Below, one piece after another: positions 15,968 to 24,566 of a DNA stretch of 64,000 bases (within the stretch, counting starts at the first letter, position 1; every line of letters begins with the position of its first letter). Origin of the DNA: UBA7672 sp047601145 (GTDB taxonomy: Bacteria; Pseudomonadota; Alphaproteobacteria; Caulobacterales; Hyphomonadaceae); contig JASGJW010000003.1 in assembly GCA_047601145.1 (NCBI GenBank), forward strand, positions 806,001 through 870,000, written 5' to 3'. The position numbers were made by a program, and so were the translations under genes. Under the pieces are notes generated by a model. That model was not told the origin of the DNA, did no database searches, and saw only the letters and a program-made list of their open reading frames with translations.

Positions 15968-17224
15968 ATGAACATCCGTACCGCGGCCACGGCCGTGCTC
16001 ACCTACATTGCCGTCGGCGCAACCAGCGTCGCGATCGCGCAGACGACATGGCCGCAGCTCACCAAAGGCGACCTCGAAGCCTGCCGCTCCGTTGTCTCCC
16101 AGGCGCACAAGAAGGAGTTCGCCTGGTACGATGACCAGATCCAGATGTACTGTACGTCGGGTGGCCGGTTCTATGACGCTCAGGACTGCGCCAGCGAACG
16201 CAAATGGCTTGCTGAAACGAAAGCCCAGGACGACGTCGCCTGGTATTTCAAGGGCAACGAGCACTGCGAAGGTTCCGACTATCCCTGCTTTGGCCCCGGG
16301 CTCTTCAACGACGCTCGCACCGGCGAGGAAGCGACTTACTGGTCGCAACGTTTCGCCGAAATGGCCGCCGAGGGCTCGACTATCACGCCCGCCATGGACT
16401 TTAACGAGGCCGCCTTCAAATCCGACAACTGCCTTGCCGCCGTCTGGGTGAAGAAGGCGAAAGCCGCCGGTCTCAAGGCCACCCCTGTCGCCCAGCCCGC
16501 GCCCCAGCCCACACCACAACCCGCCCCCAAAGCTACGCCTGCTCCAGCGCCAAAGGAGATCAGCGCCAGCGACCCGGGCTTCCAGTCCAATCTCAAGACC
16601 TATCCCGCCGATCAGCTTCTCGCGCTCACCAACGAACTCGTCAGCACCGGCCAGATCGATCTCGCCAAACTCGCGCGCAACGCGCTGCTGCAGCGCTTTC
16701 CGGATTCCCCGCTCGTGCCCCTTGTCGCGCAGCTCATCGCCAACGCCTCGAAGCCCGGCGCACCCGCCGCGACGCCCGCTCCATCTCCCGCGCCCGCGGC
16801 CAATATACAGCAAGCGCAGGCCGCCTCCGGCCAGCGCCTCTACATCAACAACCTGTCGCAGATGATCAGCGCCTTCGCCCGCTTCGGCGTAGCGCTGAAC
16901 CCTGTCACCGGATCAACCACCGAAGCGCAGGAAGGCGGCAACCTCTTCTCCGCCTATCTCAGCGACTGCCGCTCCGACGGCCAGTGCTGGGGCCTCCAGC
17001 TCCAGGCGCGTTACGCCTTTTCGCCGATGCCCACGCCAGATCTCGTCCAGTCGTGGAACATCAACAAGCTTTATGGTCGCGCCTACATTGCCAATGACCG
17101 CGCCAATTTCGACATGGTCCTCCGCATCCCACAGGACGGCGTTGACCCGAAAACGCTGGAAGACTTCGTCACCCTGTTCAAGGATGCGAGCAACGCCTTC
17201 TACAATCTGGTGAAGCCGCAATAG
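15968..17224 (+). CDS. secreted protein with Pro/Ala linkers, function unknown
   Basis: 418 residues from the ATG at 15968; a much longer upstream reading is a shadow of the preceding gene. Signal peptide to about residue 23 (cleavage after IAQ). The first third contains six or more Cys (ACRSVV, MYCTSGG, DCASERKW, HCEGSDYPCFG), likely disulfide-bonded after export. A Pro/Ala/Gln linker follows at about 175-200, then a short helical repeat-like region (DQLLALTNELVSTGQIDLAKLARNALLQRFPDSP), a second linker, and a C-terminal domain (LYINNLSQMISAFARFG). I do not recognise the family. Confidence 0.7.
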   Translation: MNIRTAATAVLTYIAVGATSVAIAQTTWPQLTKGDLEACRSVVSQAHKKEFAWYDDQIQMYCTSGGRFYDAQDCASERKWLAETKAQDDVAWYFKGNEHCEGSDYPCFGPGLFNDARTGEEATYWSQRFAEMAAEGSTITPAMDFNEAAFKSDNCLAAVWVKKAKAAGLKATPVAQPAPQPTPQPAPKATPAPAPKEISASDPGFQSNLKTYPADQLLALTNELVSTGQIDLAKLARNALLQRFPDSPLVPLVAQLIANASKPGAPAATPAPSPAPAANIQQAQAASGQRLYINNLSQMISAFARFGVALNPVTGSTTEAQEGGNLFSAYLSDCRSDGQCWGLQLQARYAFSPMPTPDLVQSWNINKLYGRAYIANDRANFDMVLRIPQDGVDPKTLEDFVTLFKDASNAFYNLVKPQ

Positions 17225-17258
17225 GAGGCCGCCCGTCGGCAGCCGCCGGAACAGCCCT

Positions 17259-17633
17259 TCAGAGGCGCTTCATCACGGCAATCTTGTTGCCGTCCGGATC
17301 GCGCAGGTAGGCGAGATAGAGCTGGATCGTTCCCATCCCGCGAATGCCCGGCGGCGACTCGATCGCCGTGCCGCCATTGGCGATGCCCGCCGCATGCCAC
17401 GCATCCGCCTGCTCGGTCGTCTCGACGGCGAAGCTGATCGTCCCGCCATTCGCGATCGAGGCCGGCTCGCCATTGATCGGCTTGCCCACGCCAAACGAGC
17501 CGGTCTTCGCCCGGTAAAACATGCGATGCCCGTCAATCGTCGCCGGCTTCACACCCAACACCGCAAACGTCGCATCATAGAATTTCTTGGCTCGCTCGAG
17601 ATCATTCGTCCCGACCATCACGTGCGTGAACAT
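17259..17633 (-). CDS. VOC superfamily (glyoxalase/bleomycin-resistance-like) protein
   Basis: 124 residues. It opens FTHVMVGTNDLERAKKFYDATF, with His3 in the first metal-ligand position, and ends YLRDPDGNKIAVM with the usual DPDGN loop, so a complete two-module VOC domain is present. No signal peptide. The substrate is unknown. This branch, with an early HVMVGxND, is common in proteobacteria and often annotated simply as VOC family. The gene is monocistronic here, convergent with the secreted protein ending at 17224. Confidence 0.85.
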   Translation of the reverse strand: MFTHVMVGTNDLERAKKFYDATFAVLGVKPATIDGHRMFYRAKTGSFGVGKPINGEPASIANGGTISFAVETTEQADAWHAAGIANGGTAIESPPGIRGMGTIQLYLAYLRDPDGNKIAVMKRL

Positions 17634-17753
17634 ATCGACTCCCCGTCTCTGATCCCGCCGACATGCGCGAACTCTCCACCAATGGCAAGCCAGACTACCG
17701 GATGCCTGCCCGGCAATCGCCGCGTGAGTGTCGAATGCGTCCCCGTGGTTCGC

Positions 17754-17999
17754 TCAATTCGGCTTTGTCGTCTTGTCCCCGTCGACCGCATCCGCGATCG
17801 AATCCGCCGTGTCCTTCCGCTCCGTGCCAAGCGCATGGTCCACCGCCTCGCCGGCCTTCTCGAACGCGCCGTCCTTCGGATCGGCCTTGCCGTCGCCGAC
17901 CTTCTCGATCGCGGTATCGATATCCTCGCCCGCTTTCTCGCAGGCCGAAAGACCGGCAGCGCCCAGCACCGCGCACGCAAGAACCATCATCTTCATCAT
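17754..17999 (-). CDS. small lipoprotein
   Basis: 81 residues from the ATG at 17999, with GGGAG upstream. MMKMMVLACAVLGAAGLSAC is a lipoprotein signal with the lipidated Cys near residue 20. The mature part is short, very acidic and amphipathic, with repeated units (EKAGEDIDTAIEKVGDGK, FEKAGEAVDHALG), like small helical outer-membrane or periplasmic lipoproteins of unknown role. An earlier start at 18029 would bury the signal and is less likely. Confidence 0.7.
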   Translation of the reverse strand: MMKMMVLACAVLGAAGLSACEKAGEDIDTAIEKVGDGKADPKDGAFEKAGEAVDHALGTERKDTADSIADAVDGDKTTKPN

Positions 18000-18144
18000 G
18001 AAAGCGTCTCCCAAATCGGGCGCGAACAATGCCGCGCCGGTCCACGGATACCTAAACGCGCCCCGCCGTTCCGGGTTGCCTCGATCAGTTGCCCCGGTTG
18101 ACCTCTCCGCCTCACAGCGCCACTTCTTCTACCGGACCCACACC

Positions 18145-18663
18145 ATGATCCCCGGCATGCCCGCGCCCCTTCGCAACGCCTTGCCCATCGCGATCGCCAC
18201 CGCCCTTGCGGTCATCGCGCTCGACCAGCTGACGAAGTATCTCGTCGTGGTTGCCATGAACCTGCGCGAGACGGGCGAGATCGCGGTCTTCCCAGGCCTC
18301 ACCTTCCGCATGGCCTGGAACACCGGGGTCAATTTCGGCATTCTCTCGGGCGACACGGGCATCACGCGCTGGCTGCTCGCAGGCTTTTCCACGATAATTG
18401 CCGGCGTGCTGGTCTTCGCCGCCCGCCGCAGCCGCCGCCTTCTCACCGTGCTCGGCCTCGGCATCGCCGCCGGCGGCGCGGTCGGCAATGTCATCGACCG
18501 TTTCACCTGGGGAGCGGTCGCCGATTTCCTGAATGTGACATGCTGCGGCTTTCGCAATCCGTGGTCGTTCAACCTCGCTGATATTGCGATCTTCGCGGGT
18601 TTCGGCCTGCTCCTGCTGCCTGCCCGCCGCAACCCGCCCGGCCTCCCCGATCCGTCCAGTTGA
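18145..18663 (+). CDS. lspA: lipoprotein signal peptidase (signal peptidase II)
   Basis: 172 residues, inner membrane, four membrane segments. It removes signal peptides from prolipoproteins after lipid attachment. Family landmarks are ALDQLTKYL (Asp27), WNTGVNFGI, GNVIDRF with catalytic Asp118, and FNLADIAI with catalytic Asp146, all intact. The ATG at 18145 is chosen; ATG 18157 is also possible. The upstream frame extension to 17728 is not supported. It sits before two membrane-protein genes with a 52-base gap and could be co-transcribed with them. Confidence 0.93.
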   Translation: MIPGMPAPLRNALPIAIATALAVIALDQLTKYLVVVAMNLRETGEIAVFPGLTFRMAWNTGVNFGILSGDTGITRWLLAGFSTIIAGVLVFAARRSRRLLTVLGLGIAAGGAVGNVIDRFTWGAVADFLNVTCCGFRNPWSFNLADIAIFAGFGLLLLPARRNPPGLPDPSS

Positions 18664-18715
18664 CCGGCGCCATGGCGCGCGGCCACTCTCCGGCCGGGAA
18701 CCCGGAGGGACTCGC

Positions 18716-19117
18716 ATGTTCGAAGGCTTCGTGAAGACGATCACGTCCGCCGCCTTTCTCGGGACGGTGGGCAAGGGCGCGGCTACCGCGGCCTTCATCG
18801 TCGTCCTGTCGGAAGTCGCCAAGCGGTCGACCTGGCTCGCCGCTGCGCTCGTTGCGCTGCCCCTCGCCACAATGCTCACCGTCGCGATGATCGCCACGGA
18901 TGCACAGAAGGGCGGTCCTGATGTCGCCAACGCCTTCGCGCTGAAAACCTTCGTTCTGTTCTGGCCCGGCCTCATCTTCTTCGTCGGCCTGCTCGGCCTC
19001 CAGAAGTTCGGCCTTGCCTTCTGGCCTGCCTTTGGCATTTCCGTCGTCGCGTGTTTTCTAGCGACCTGGGGATTCTCGGTGCTGCTGACGTCCCAGGGCT
19101 GGCTCAAGGAAGACTGA
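18716..19117 (+). CDS. DUF3147-like membrane protein
   Basis: 133 residues with four membrane segments. The pattern AAFIVVLSEVAKRSTWLAAALVALPLATMLTVAMI and a later FWPAFGISV matches DUF3147, a family of small inner-membrane proteins of unknown function (possibly transport-related). GGAGG precedes the ATG (18716). Its stop TGA overlaps the next start as TGATG (19115-19119), so it is translationally coupled to the 73-residue membrane protein. Confidence 0.8.
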   Translation: MFEGFVKTITSAAFLGTVGKGAATAAFIVVLSEVAKRSTWLAAALVALPLATMLTVAMIATDAQKGGPDVANAFALKTFVLFWPGLIFFVGLLGLQKFGLAFWPAFGISVVACFLATWGFSVLLTSQGWLKED

Positions 19118-19338
19118 TGCTCGGACCCGGCGGCCTCGATAAAGTCCTGCGCGGCGCGGTGTTTCTCGTGCTCGGGCTCGTCGTCATTGTCGCGCCACTG
19201 ATCGGTTGCTTCGCCTTCTCGCCGCTCGTGGTCGCGTGGGGCATCCAGCCCTATCCGCTCGCCGCCGCCCTGAGCGTGATGGCGGCCGAGGCGCTGTGCA
19301 TCCTCGGCCTCATCGTGCTGGTCCGGAAGTCTAGATAA
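19117..19338 (+). CDS. small two-helix membrane protein
   Basis: 73 residues, start shared with the preceding stop (TGATG). Two membrane segments (VLRGAVFLVLGLVVIVAPLIG; LAAALSVMAAEALCILGLIVL) with a basic C-terminus, predicted inner membrane. Function unknown; coupling to the DUF3147 gene suggests the two act together. Its 3' end overlaps that of the 26-residue minus-strand gene by eight bases. Confidence 0.6.
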   Translation: MLGPGGLDKVLRGAVFLVLGLVVIVAPLIGCFAFSPLVVAWGIQPYPLAAALSVMAAEALCILGLIVLVRKSR

Positions 19339-19411
19339 TCCGGAACAGGTAGAGCAGCAGAAGGATCGGAAGGGGAATGCCCAGCATCCAGAGAAGAAGT
19401 CCCTTGAACAT
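19331..19411 (-). CDS. 26-residue small membrane protein
   Basis: Encodes MFKGLLLWMLGIPLPILLLL then YLFRII, almost wholly a membrane segment. AGGAG lies 6 bases before the ATG, overlapping the end of the upstream gene (stop at 19421), so it is the second gene of a tight operon. The pattern MFKGLLLWxxGIPxPIxxLLY resembles a widespread but uncharacterised proteobacterial small protein, which makes a chance frame unlikely. Too short for routine gene finding. Confidence 0.7.
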   Translation of the reverse strand: MFKGLLLWMLGIPLPILLLLYLFRII

Positions 19412-19420
19412 TTTCTTCTC

Positions 19421-20068
19421 CTAGATCCTGTCAGCCATAGTTGTCGGCCGGGGCAGTCTTTCGCGTTCATGCCAGTCGGGATGGTCGGAACCGAGCTTGC
19501 CGCCCGCCACCGCGCCCACCGCGCCAAGCATCATCGTTGCGAACGCCCACCACGCCGTGAGCGCCGTCGCATCCTGCACCGCATCTGTCTCAGCAGGCGT
19601 CAGCGCTTCGGCAGACCGTGTCGCCTCTCCGGTCGCAGCCTGCGCCGCATCGACGAGAGCGTCAGGCGTGATCGCCTGTGCATGCGCCGCCAGAACGCCG
19701 GTCACGCCAAATCCCAGCGCCGTCGCAGCAACCGTGAAGGCAAGCGCCCAGACCAGAAGACCCTGCAGCATGCCCGAATGATGGTCCGGCCACCGCGCCG
19801 ATCTCACAGCTACGAAAGCTCCAACCTGGAGGGCCACAAGGTTCGAGAAGATCGTCCAAAGACCGCCACCAATCGTCCAGACCGGGGCCTGTTCGCTGGC
19901 GCCCTGCCACGGGTTCACGGCGGTTGCGCCAATCGCAATGCCCAAGACAAGCAGCCCGAAGCCGATCGCGACGGCCACGACCGTCCCGGCAATCGCCGAA
20001 CCCCAGTCGATCAACGGATGTGAATAGGGATGCGGCGGCGGCCGCACAGGCTCCGGTTCCAGCGCCAT
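19421..20068 (-). CDS. membrane protein, function unknown
   Basis: 215 residues with AGGAG before the ATG. A Pro-rich cytoplasmic N-terminus, then membrane segments near 22-52 and 67-88, a third near 102-128, an Ala-rich loop rich in acidic residues (AQAATGEATRSAEALTPAETDAVQ), and a fourth segment near 168-190. The C-terminus is charged. No known domain; the Gly/Ala-rich helices with TVVAVAIGFGLLVLGIAIGA look like a small channel- or stress-related membrane protein. It is followed 9 bases later by the 26-residue membrane protein, suggesting a joint function. Confidence 0.65.
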   Translation of the reverse strand: MALEPEPVRPPPHPYSHPLIDWGSAIAGTVVAVAIGFGLLVLGIAIGATAVNPWQGASEQAPVWTIGGGLWTIFSNLVALQVGAFVAVRSARWPDHHSGMLQGLLVWALAFTVAATALGFGVTGVLAAHAQAITPDALVDAAQAATGEATRSAEALTPAETDAVQDATALTAWWAFATMMLGAVGAVAGGKLGSDHPDWHERERLPRPTTMADRI

Positions 20069-20174
20069 GGCGTTCTCCTCAGCTCATGTCTGCGCGAGGA
20101 ACGCTCGACACCTCCATTCGTTGCGCTTGGCCATCGTCTTCCCGAAGCGTAAGCTCCGTACAGGGAGAAACGCC

Positions 20175-21026
20175 ATGGCCGATACCGCTACGAACCCCAC
20201 CACCACCAGAACTTATGAGGACATCCTCTACCGGATCGAAGACGGCGTGGCCGTCATCACCCTCAATCGCCCCGACAAGCTCAACGCCTGGCGCGGCGAG
20301 ATGGATCGCGATGTCCGCGCCGCCATGCGCGAAGCGAACGAGGACGAGAGCGTCCGCGTGATTGTCCTCACTGGCGCGGGCAAGGGCTTCTGCGCCGGCG
20401 CCGACATGAACATGCTTCAGGGCATTCAGGCGGGCGACACCGCGGGCCGCTCCGGCAGCACCTTCGAACCGTGGGACAAGACCGCCAACGAGAACTTCCA
20501 GAAGCAGTATTCCTGGTTCCCCGCCGTGAAGAAGCCGATCATCGCCGCCATCAATGGCGCGGCGGCCGGCCTCGGCCTGATCATCTCGCTCTACTGCGAC
20601 ATCCGCTTCGCCGCCGACAATGCGAAGTTCACGACGGCCTTCTCCCGACGCGGCCTCGTTGCGGAACACGGCATCTCCTGGCTGCTACCGCGCCTCGTCG
20701 GTTTCGCGGCCGCCGCGGACCTCCTCTACTCCGCCCGCGTGATGACCGCGCAGGAAGCCCTCGCCATGCGCCTCGTCTCCCGCGTCATCCCGGCGGCGGA
20801 CTTCGAAAAGGACGTCATGACCTACGCCAAGATGCTCGCCACCGAAGTCTCACCCCGCTCTCTGCGCGAGATGAAACGCGAGATCTGGAACGCCCAGTTC
20901 CAGACCCTCGGCCAGGCCATCGACTCGGCCAACGCCGACATGCCGCCCTCGTTCAAGTCGGAGGACTTCAAGGAAGGCGTCGCCCACTTCGTCGAGAAAA
21001 GAGCCCCCAAATTCACGGGACGTTGA
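20175..21026 (+). CDS. enoyl-CoA hydratase/isomerase (crotonase) family
   Basis: 283 residues from the ATG at 20175, with GGGAGA upstream. VAVITLNRPDKLNAW at the N-terminus and GAGKGFCAGADM form the first half of the oxyanion hole, and PIIAAINGAAAGLGLIISLYCD supplies the second. Catalysis in classical hydratases needs two Glu; here the segment after GLG has FTTAFSRRGLVAEHGISWLLPRLVG, where E and H residues correspond to the second acid region. The family covers hydratases, isomerases and other CoA enzymes of beta-oxidation or degradation. The precise CoA substrate is unknown, and no beta-oxidation genes flank it. Confidence 0.88.
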   Translation: MADTATNPTTTRTYEDILYRIEDGVAVITLNRPDKLNAWRGEMDRDVRAAMREANEDESVRVIVLTGAGKGFCAGADMNMLQGIQAGDTAGRSGSTFEPWDKTANENFQKQYSWFPAVKKPIIAAINGAAAGLGLIISLYCDIRFAADNAKFTTAFSRRGLVAEHGISWLLPRLVGFAAAADLLYSARVMTAQEALAMRLVSRVIPAADFEKDVMTYAKMLATEVSPRSLREMKREIWNAQFQTLGQAIDSANADMPPSFKSEDFKEGVAHFVEKRAPKFTGR

Positions 21027-21110
21027 GAACTCGTCCAGCTCTGGCACAGCGCCCATTCCGTTCCCGTTCATAATCCCCCATATATCTGGGAAGTTCGGGA
21101 GGACTGACCC

Positions 21111-22451
21111 ATGGGCGCTGCACGCTCGCCGACTCTGAAATCCGCATTGAAACGCCGCGGCGCTTTCTTCGCCGCAGTCTCCGCGCTCGCGCTGCTGACA
21201 GCGTGCGAAACTGGCCCGACGCCGGCAGAGATCGCGGTGATGGACTGGCAGAACGCGGCGCAGATGGATACGCCGCCGGCCTACGCAGCCTACATGCGCA
21301 TGCACCCCGACGGCCAGTACGTCGTCATGGCGCAACAGCGCATGGACGAGCTCAAGGTCATCGAGACCGACAGCTACGCCACTGCCAAGCGGATCGACAC
21401 CGAGGATGCCTATGTCGGCTTCCTCAACAAGTTCCCGTGGGGCTCTCATGCGGCCGAAGCCGACGCCCGCCGCGCCGTGCTCGCCGCTCCCCGCCTCGCC
21501 GCCGAAGAAAAGCGGGCGTGGGACGAGGTCAGCAAGTCCGGCCGTATCGAGATCTACGAAGCGTTCCTCACTGACTGGCCGAAAGGCGCCCACGCCCCCG
21601 AAGCGCGCGTGAAGCTCGATGCCATGTGGCGCACCGACCAGGGCGCCTTCGTTCGCGCCCTCCGCTCGGGCGCGCCGGCGGAACTGCGCGCCTTCATCAA
21701 CGCCTGGCCGAAGTCGGAGTATGTCAACGACGCTCGCCGCGAGCTCGACCTCATCGTCTTGCGCGACGATGAAGCCTGGCGCCGCGCGCTCGCCGATAAC
21801 ACGACGTCGGCCTACGACTTCTACCTGCAGAGCCAGCCCTACGGGAAGTGGCGCGTCGAAGCCGCCAGGGCGATGGAAGACCTGCGCGCGCGCGACTACG
21901 AGGCCTGGCAGTACGCCGCCCTGATCGACCAGATCTGGGCCTACGAGAACTATCGGAACATGTATCCGTGGGGCGTCTGGTACGACACCGCCTTCTACCG
22001 GATCGACTGGATCCGCGGCGGCCGCGACTGGGGCTACTGGAACTCCAGCTGGGATCACGGCTGGCATTGGCGCGACCGGGACAACGACCATCACGATCGC
22101 GACGACCGCAACACCTACCCGCCCCTGTTCAAGGACGGCAAGAAGAACGACGGCAACGGCGGTGGCGGTAATGGTGGAAACGGAGGCAACCGCGGCAATG
22201 GCGGGAACCCGTCTCCGCCGCCCGTGGTTTCGCCTCCACCCCCGCCTCCGCCGAGCTTGTGGAAGAATGGCGGCAACAACTCCGATGGCGGCGGACGCCC
22301 GCCGGGCAAGTACCAGCCGCAGACACCGTCCGTGTCGCCGTCCCCCTCGCCACCGCCCCCTCCGCCACAGCCGCGGTTCTCGGCCCCGCCGCCTCCACCG
22401 CCGCCTCCGCCTTCCCAGCCCGCGACAAAGTACGGGAAGGAACCCGATTAG
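21111..22451 (+). CDS. lipoprotein with tandem Tyr/Pro-rich helical repeats and Gly/Pro tail
   Basis: 446 residues. Lipoprotein signal with Cys near residue 32 (ALALLTAC). Residues about 40-290 hold repeated modules of the form W-x-x-A-x(4-6)-A-Y-x-x-Y-L-x-x-x-P-x-G-x-(Y/H), seen as PPAYAAYMRMHPDGQYV, DAYVGFLNKFPWGSHA, EIYEAFLTDWPKGAHA, SAYDFYLQSQPYGKWR. The same module occurs in the TIR protein at 52485-54570. Residues about 350-446 are low complexity (Asn/Gly repeats and Pro runs), likely extended across the envelope. Probably an outer-membrane or cell-wall lipoprotein; role unknown. Confidence 0.7.
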   Translation: MGAARSPTLKSALKRRGAFFAAVSALALLTACETGPTPAEIAVMDWQNAAQMDTPPAYAAYMRMHPDGQYVVMAQQRMDELKVIETDSYATAKRIDTEDAYVGFLNKFPWGSHAAEADARRAVLAAPRLAAEEKRAWDEVSKSGRIEIYEAFLTDWPKGAHAPEARVKLDAMWRTDQGAFVRALRSGAPAELRAFINAWPKSEYVNDARRELDLIVLRDDEAWRRALADNTTSAYDFYLQSQPYGKWRVEAARAMEDLRARDYEAWQYAALIDQIWAYENYRNMYPWGVWYDTAFYRIDWIRGGRDWGYWNSSWDHGWHWRDRDNDHHDRDDRNTYPPLFKDGKKNDGNGGGGNGGNGGNRGNGGNPSPPPVVSPPPPPPPSLWKNGGNNSDGGGRPPGKYQPQTPSVSPSPSPPPPPPQPRFSAPPPPPPPPPSQPATKYGKEPD

Positions 22452-22625
22452 CGGTTGCGGCTTGCCCGGGTTATCCTGGGGAAGAATCGGCGCGGGATCG
22501 CGGTCCAGCCCGTGACGCGGGGCGGGTTGCTGCTATTTCATTGTGCTGGAGGCATGCAGCGGTCTACCTCCCGGATATGGGGAGCCCGTGGGCATGAACC
22601 GTAACGAGGCTGGCGGGATTTCGGA

Positions 22626-24563
22626 ATGACGACTGACATGTCCGCGTCATCGAGCTTCCTGATGCGCTGGGGTCCGCCTGCGCTCAAGGTCGTCGGCACG
22701 GCTGCAGCAACCGGTCTCGTCACTTTCGGTCTGCTCTGGAACACGCTCTTCGCCCAGATGCCCGCCCTGCCGGACAAGCAGGCGCTCTGGACCTTCAACC
22801 GCGAACCCGCCGTCGAGTTCATCGACGCCAAGGGCGACACCATCGCCGTGCGCGGCCCACGCTATGGCCGCGCCGTCAAGGCGGCTGACCTGCCCAAACA
22901 TGTTACCGACGCCTTCATCGCCGCCGAAGACCGCCACTTCCGCGAACACACGGGCGTCGACTTCTGGGCCATCGTCCGCGCCACGCTCGAGAACGCCCGC
23001 GCCGGCCGTACCGTGCAGGGCGCCTCGACCATCACACAGCAGCTCGTGAAGAACCTCTTCCTCACGCCGGACCAGACGCTCAAGCGCAAGGCGCAGGAAG
23101 CGAAGCTCGCCGGCGATCTCGAGCGTCTGCTCGACAAGGATGAGATCCTCGACCTCTACCTCAATCGTATCTATCTCGGCGCCGGCGCCTACGGCCTCGA
23201 CGCCGCTTCGCGCACCTATTTCGGCAAGGCGCCGGCAGATCTCACGCTGGCGGAATCCGCGATGCTGGCCTCCTTTCCCAAGGCGCCGACGCGCTTTGCC
23301 AACCAGGTCCAGACCTCCAAGGCCAAGGATCGCCAGCACTATGTCCTGAGCCAGATGGTGGAAGCCGGCTTCATCTCGAAGCCCCAAGCTGACGAGGCCT
23401 ATGGACAGGCCCTCGTCTTCGCCAAGGACACGCCCGACACCTTCTCCGGCCACGCCCTCGACTACGCGGTCGAGCGCGTTCACGACCTCCTTCCCAATCC
23501 GCCGCCGGATCTCGTCATCAAGCTCTCGCTCGACCTGAAGCTGCAGGCCGCCGCGCAGAAGGCTGTCGACGGCGGCATCGCCAGCATGGGCAAGGACCGC
23601 CGCGCTTCACAGGGCGCAGCTCTCCTGATCGAGAACGACACCGGCGCCATCCGCGCCATGGTCGGCGGCCGCGACTATCAAAAGTCGCAATTCAACCGCG
23701 CCACGCAGGCCCGTCGCCAGCCCGGCTCGTCGTTCAAGATGTTCGTCTACGCCGCCGCACTCGAGGATGGCATGACGCCCGCCACCGTGCGCTTCGACAT
23801 GCCGATCACCATCGGCAACTGGCGCCCACGCAACTATGGCGGCGAGTATCGCGGGCCCGTCACGCTCTCCGAAGCGCTCGCAGAATCGCTCAACACTATC
23901 GCCGCACAGATCGGTACGGAAATCGGCGTCGAGAAGGTGACCGCCCTCGCCCACGAATTCGGCGTGAAGTCGCCGCTGCACAACTATCCCTCGATCACGC
24001 TCGGTTCGGACGAAGTCACCTTGCTCGACATGACCACCGGCTATGGCGTGCTTGCCAAGAGCGGGCTGCAGATGAACCCCTACATGATCGAGGAAATCCG
24101 TAACTCGAAGGGCGACCTCCTCTATTCAAACCCCGCCGTCGCAGCCCCGCGCGTCTATCCGGAAAACCTCGCGGCCGACATGAACTCGATGCTCACGCGC
24201 GTTGTCGTGGGCGGCACGGGCCGCGCCGCGCAGATCCCCGGCTGGGATGTCGCCGGCAAGACCGGCACGTCGCAGGATTGGCGCGACGCCTGGTTCCTTG
24301 GTTATACGGCGAAGTATGTCGGCGGCGTCTGGGTTGGCAATGACGACGACAAGCCGATGGCGAAAGTCACCGGCGGCGAGATGTCCGCCCGCATCTGGGC
24401 CGACATGATGCGGCCCGCTCACGAAGGCGTCACGCCCGTGCCGCTCCCGGGCGCCAAGCAGGCGGAAGAATACCTTTCGACGGAAGACATGGATCGACTG
24501 AACTTCTACAGGCGCCTCTCGTCAGCCTTCGCGGCGGTCGAGGCTCGCGCCGGCGGCATGTAG
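22626..24563 (+). CDS. class A penicillin-binding protein (PBP1a type)
   Basis: 645 residues. A single N-terminal membrane segment near 18-40 anchors the protein. The glycosyltransferase (GT51) domain follows, with the catalytic Glu in AEDRHFREHTGVD near residue 100, and QGASTITQQLVKNLFL. The transpeptidase domain has SSFK (nucleophile Ser near 367), SLN (near 420) and KTGT (near 544). It polymerises and cross-links peptidoglycan. The ATG at 22626 is followed by a second ATG at 22638. The protein is smaller than E. coli PBP1a, lacking the OB-fold insert, as in many alphaproteobacteria. Confidence 0.93.
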   Translation: MTTDMSASSSFLMRWGPPALKVVGTAAATGLVTFGLLWNTLFAQMPALPDKQALWTFNREPAVEFIDAKGDTIAVRGPRYGRAVKAADLPKHVTDAFIAAEDRHFREHTGVDFWAIVRATLENARAGRTVQGASTITQQLVKNLFLTPDQTLKRKAQEAKLAGDLERLLDKDEILDLYLNRIYLGAGAYGLDAASRTYFGKAPADLTLAESAMLASFPKAPTRFANQVQTSKAKDRQHYVLSQMVEAGFISKPQADEAYGQALVFAKDTPDTFSGHALDYAVERVHDLLPNPPPDLVIKLSLDLKLQAAAQKAVDGGIASMGKDRRASQGAALLIENDTGAIRAMVGGRDYQKSQFNRATQARRQPGSSFKMFVYAAALEDGMTPATVRFDMPITIGNWRPRNYGGEYRGPVTLSEALAESLNTIAAQIGTEIGVEKVTALAHEFGVKSPLHNYPSITLGSDEVTLLDMTTGYGVLAKSGLQMNPYMIEEIRNSKGDLLYSNPAVAAPRVYPENLAADMNSMLTRVVVGGTGRAAQIPGWDVAGKTGTSQDWRDAWFLGYTAKYVGGVWVGNDDDKPMAKVTGGEMSARIWADMMRPAHEGVTPVPLPGAKQAEEYLSTEDMDRLNFYRRLSSAFAAVEARAGGM

Positions 24564-24566
24564 CGT

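Noticed and set aside
18112..19527. A 471-residue open frame on the minus strand opposite lspA and the membrane-protein genes
   Set aside because: It is antisense to several well-supported genes and has the Arg/Asp/Gly-rich composition typical of shadow frames in GC-rich DNA. No domain is visible.
20850..22094. A 414-residue minus-strand frame opposite the enoyl-CoA hydratase and lipoprotein
   Set aside because: Antisense to a lipoprotein with clear signal and repeats; its Val/Gly/Pro-rich content is a mirror of those repeats.
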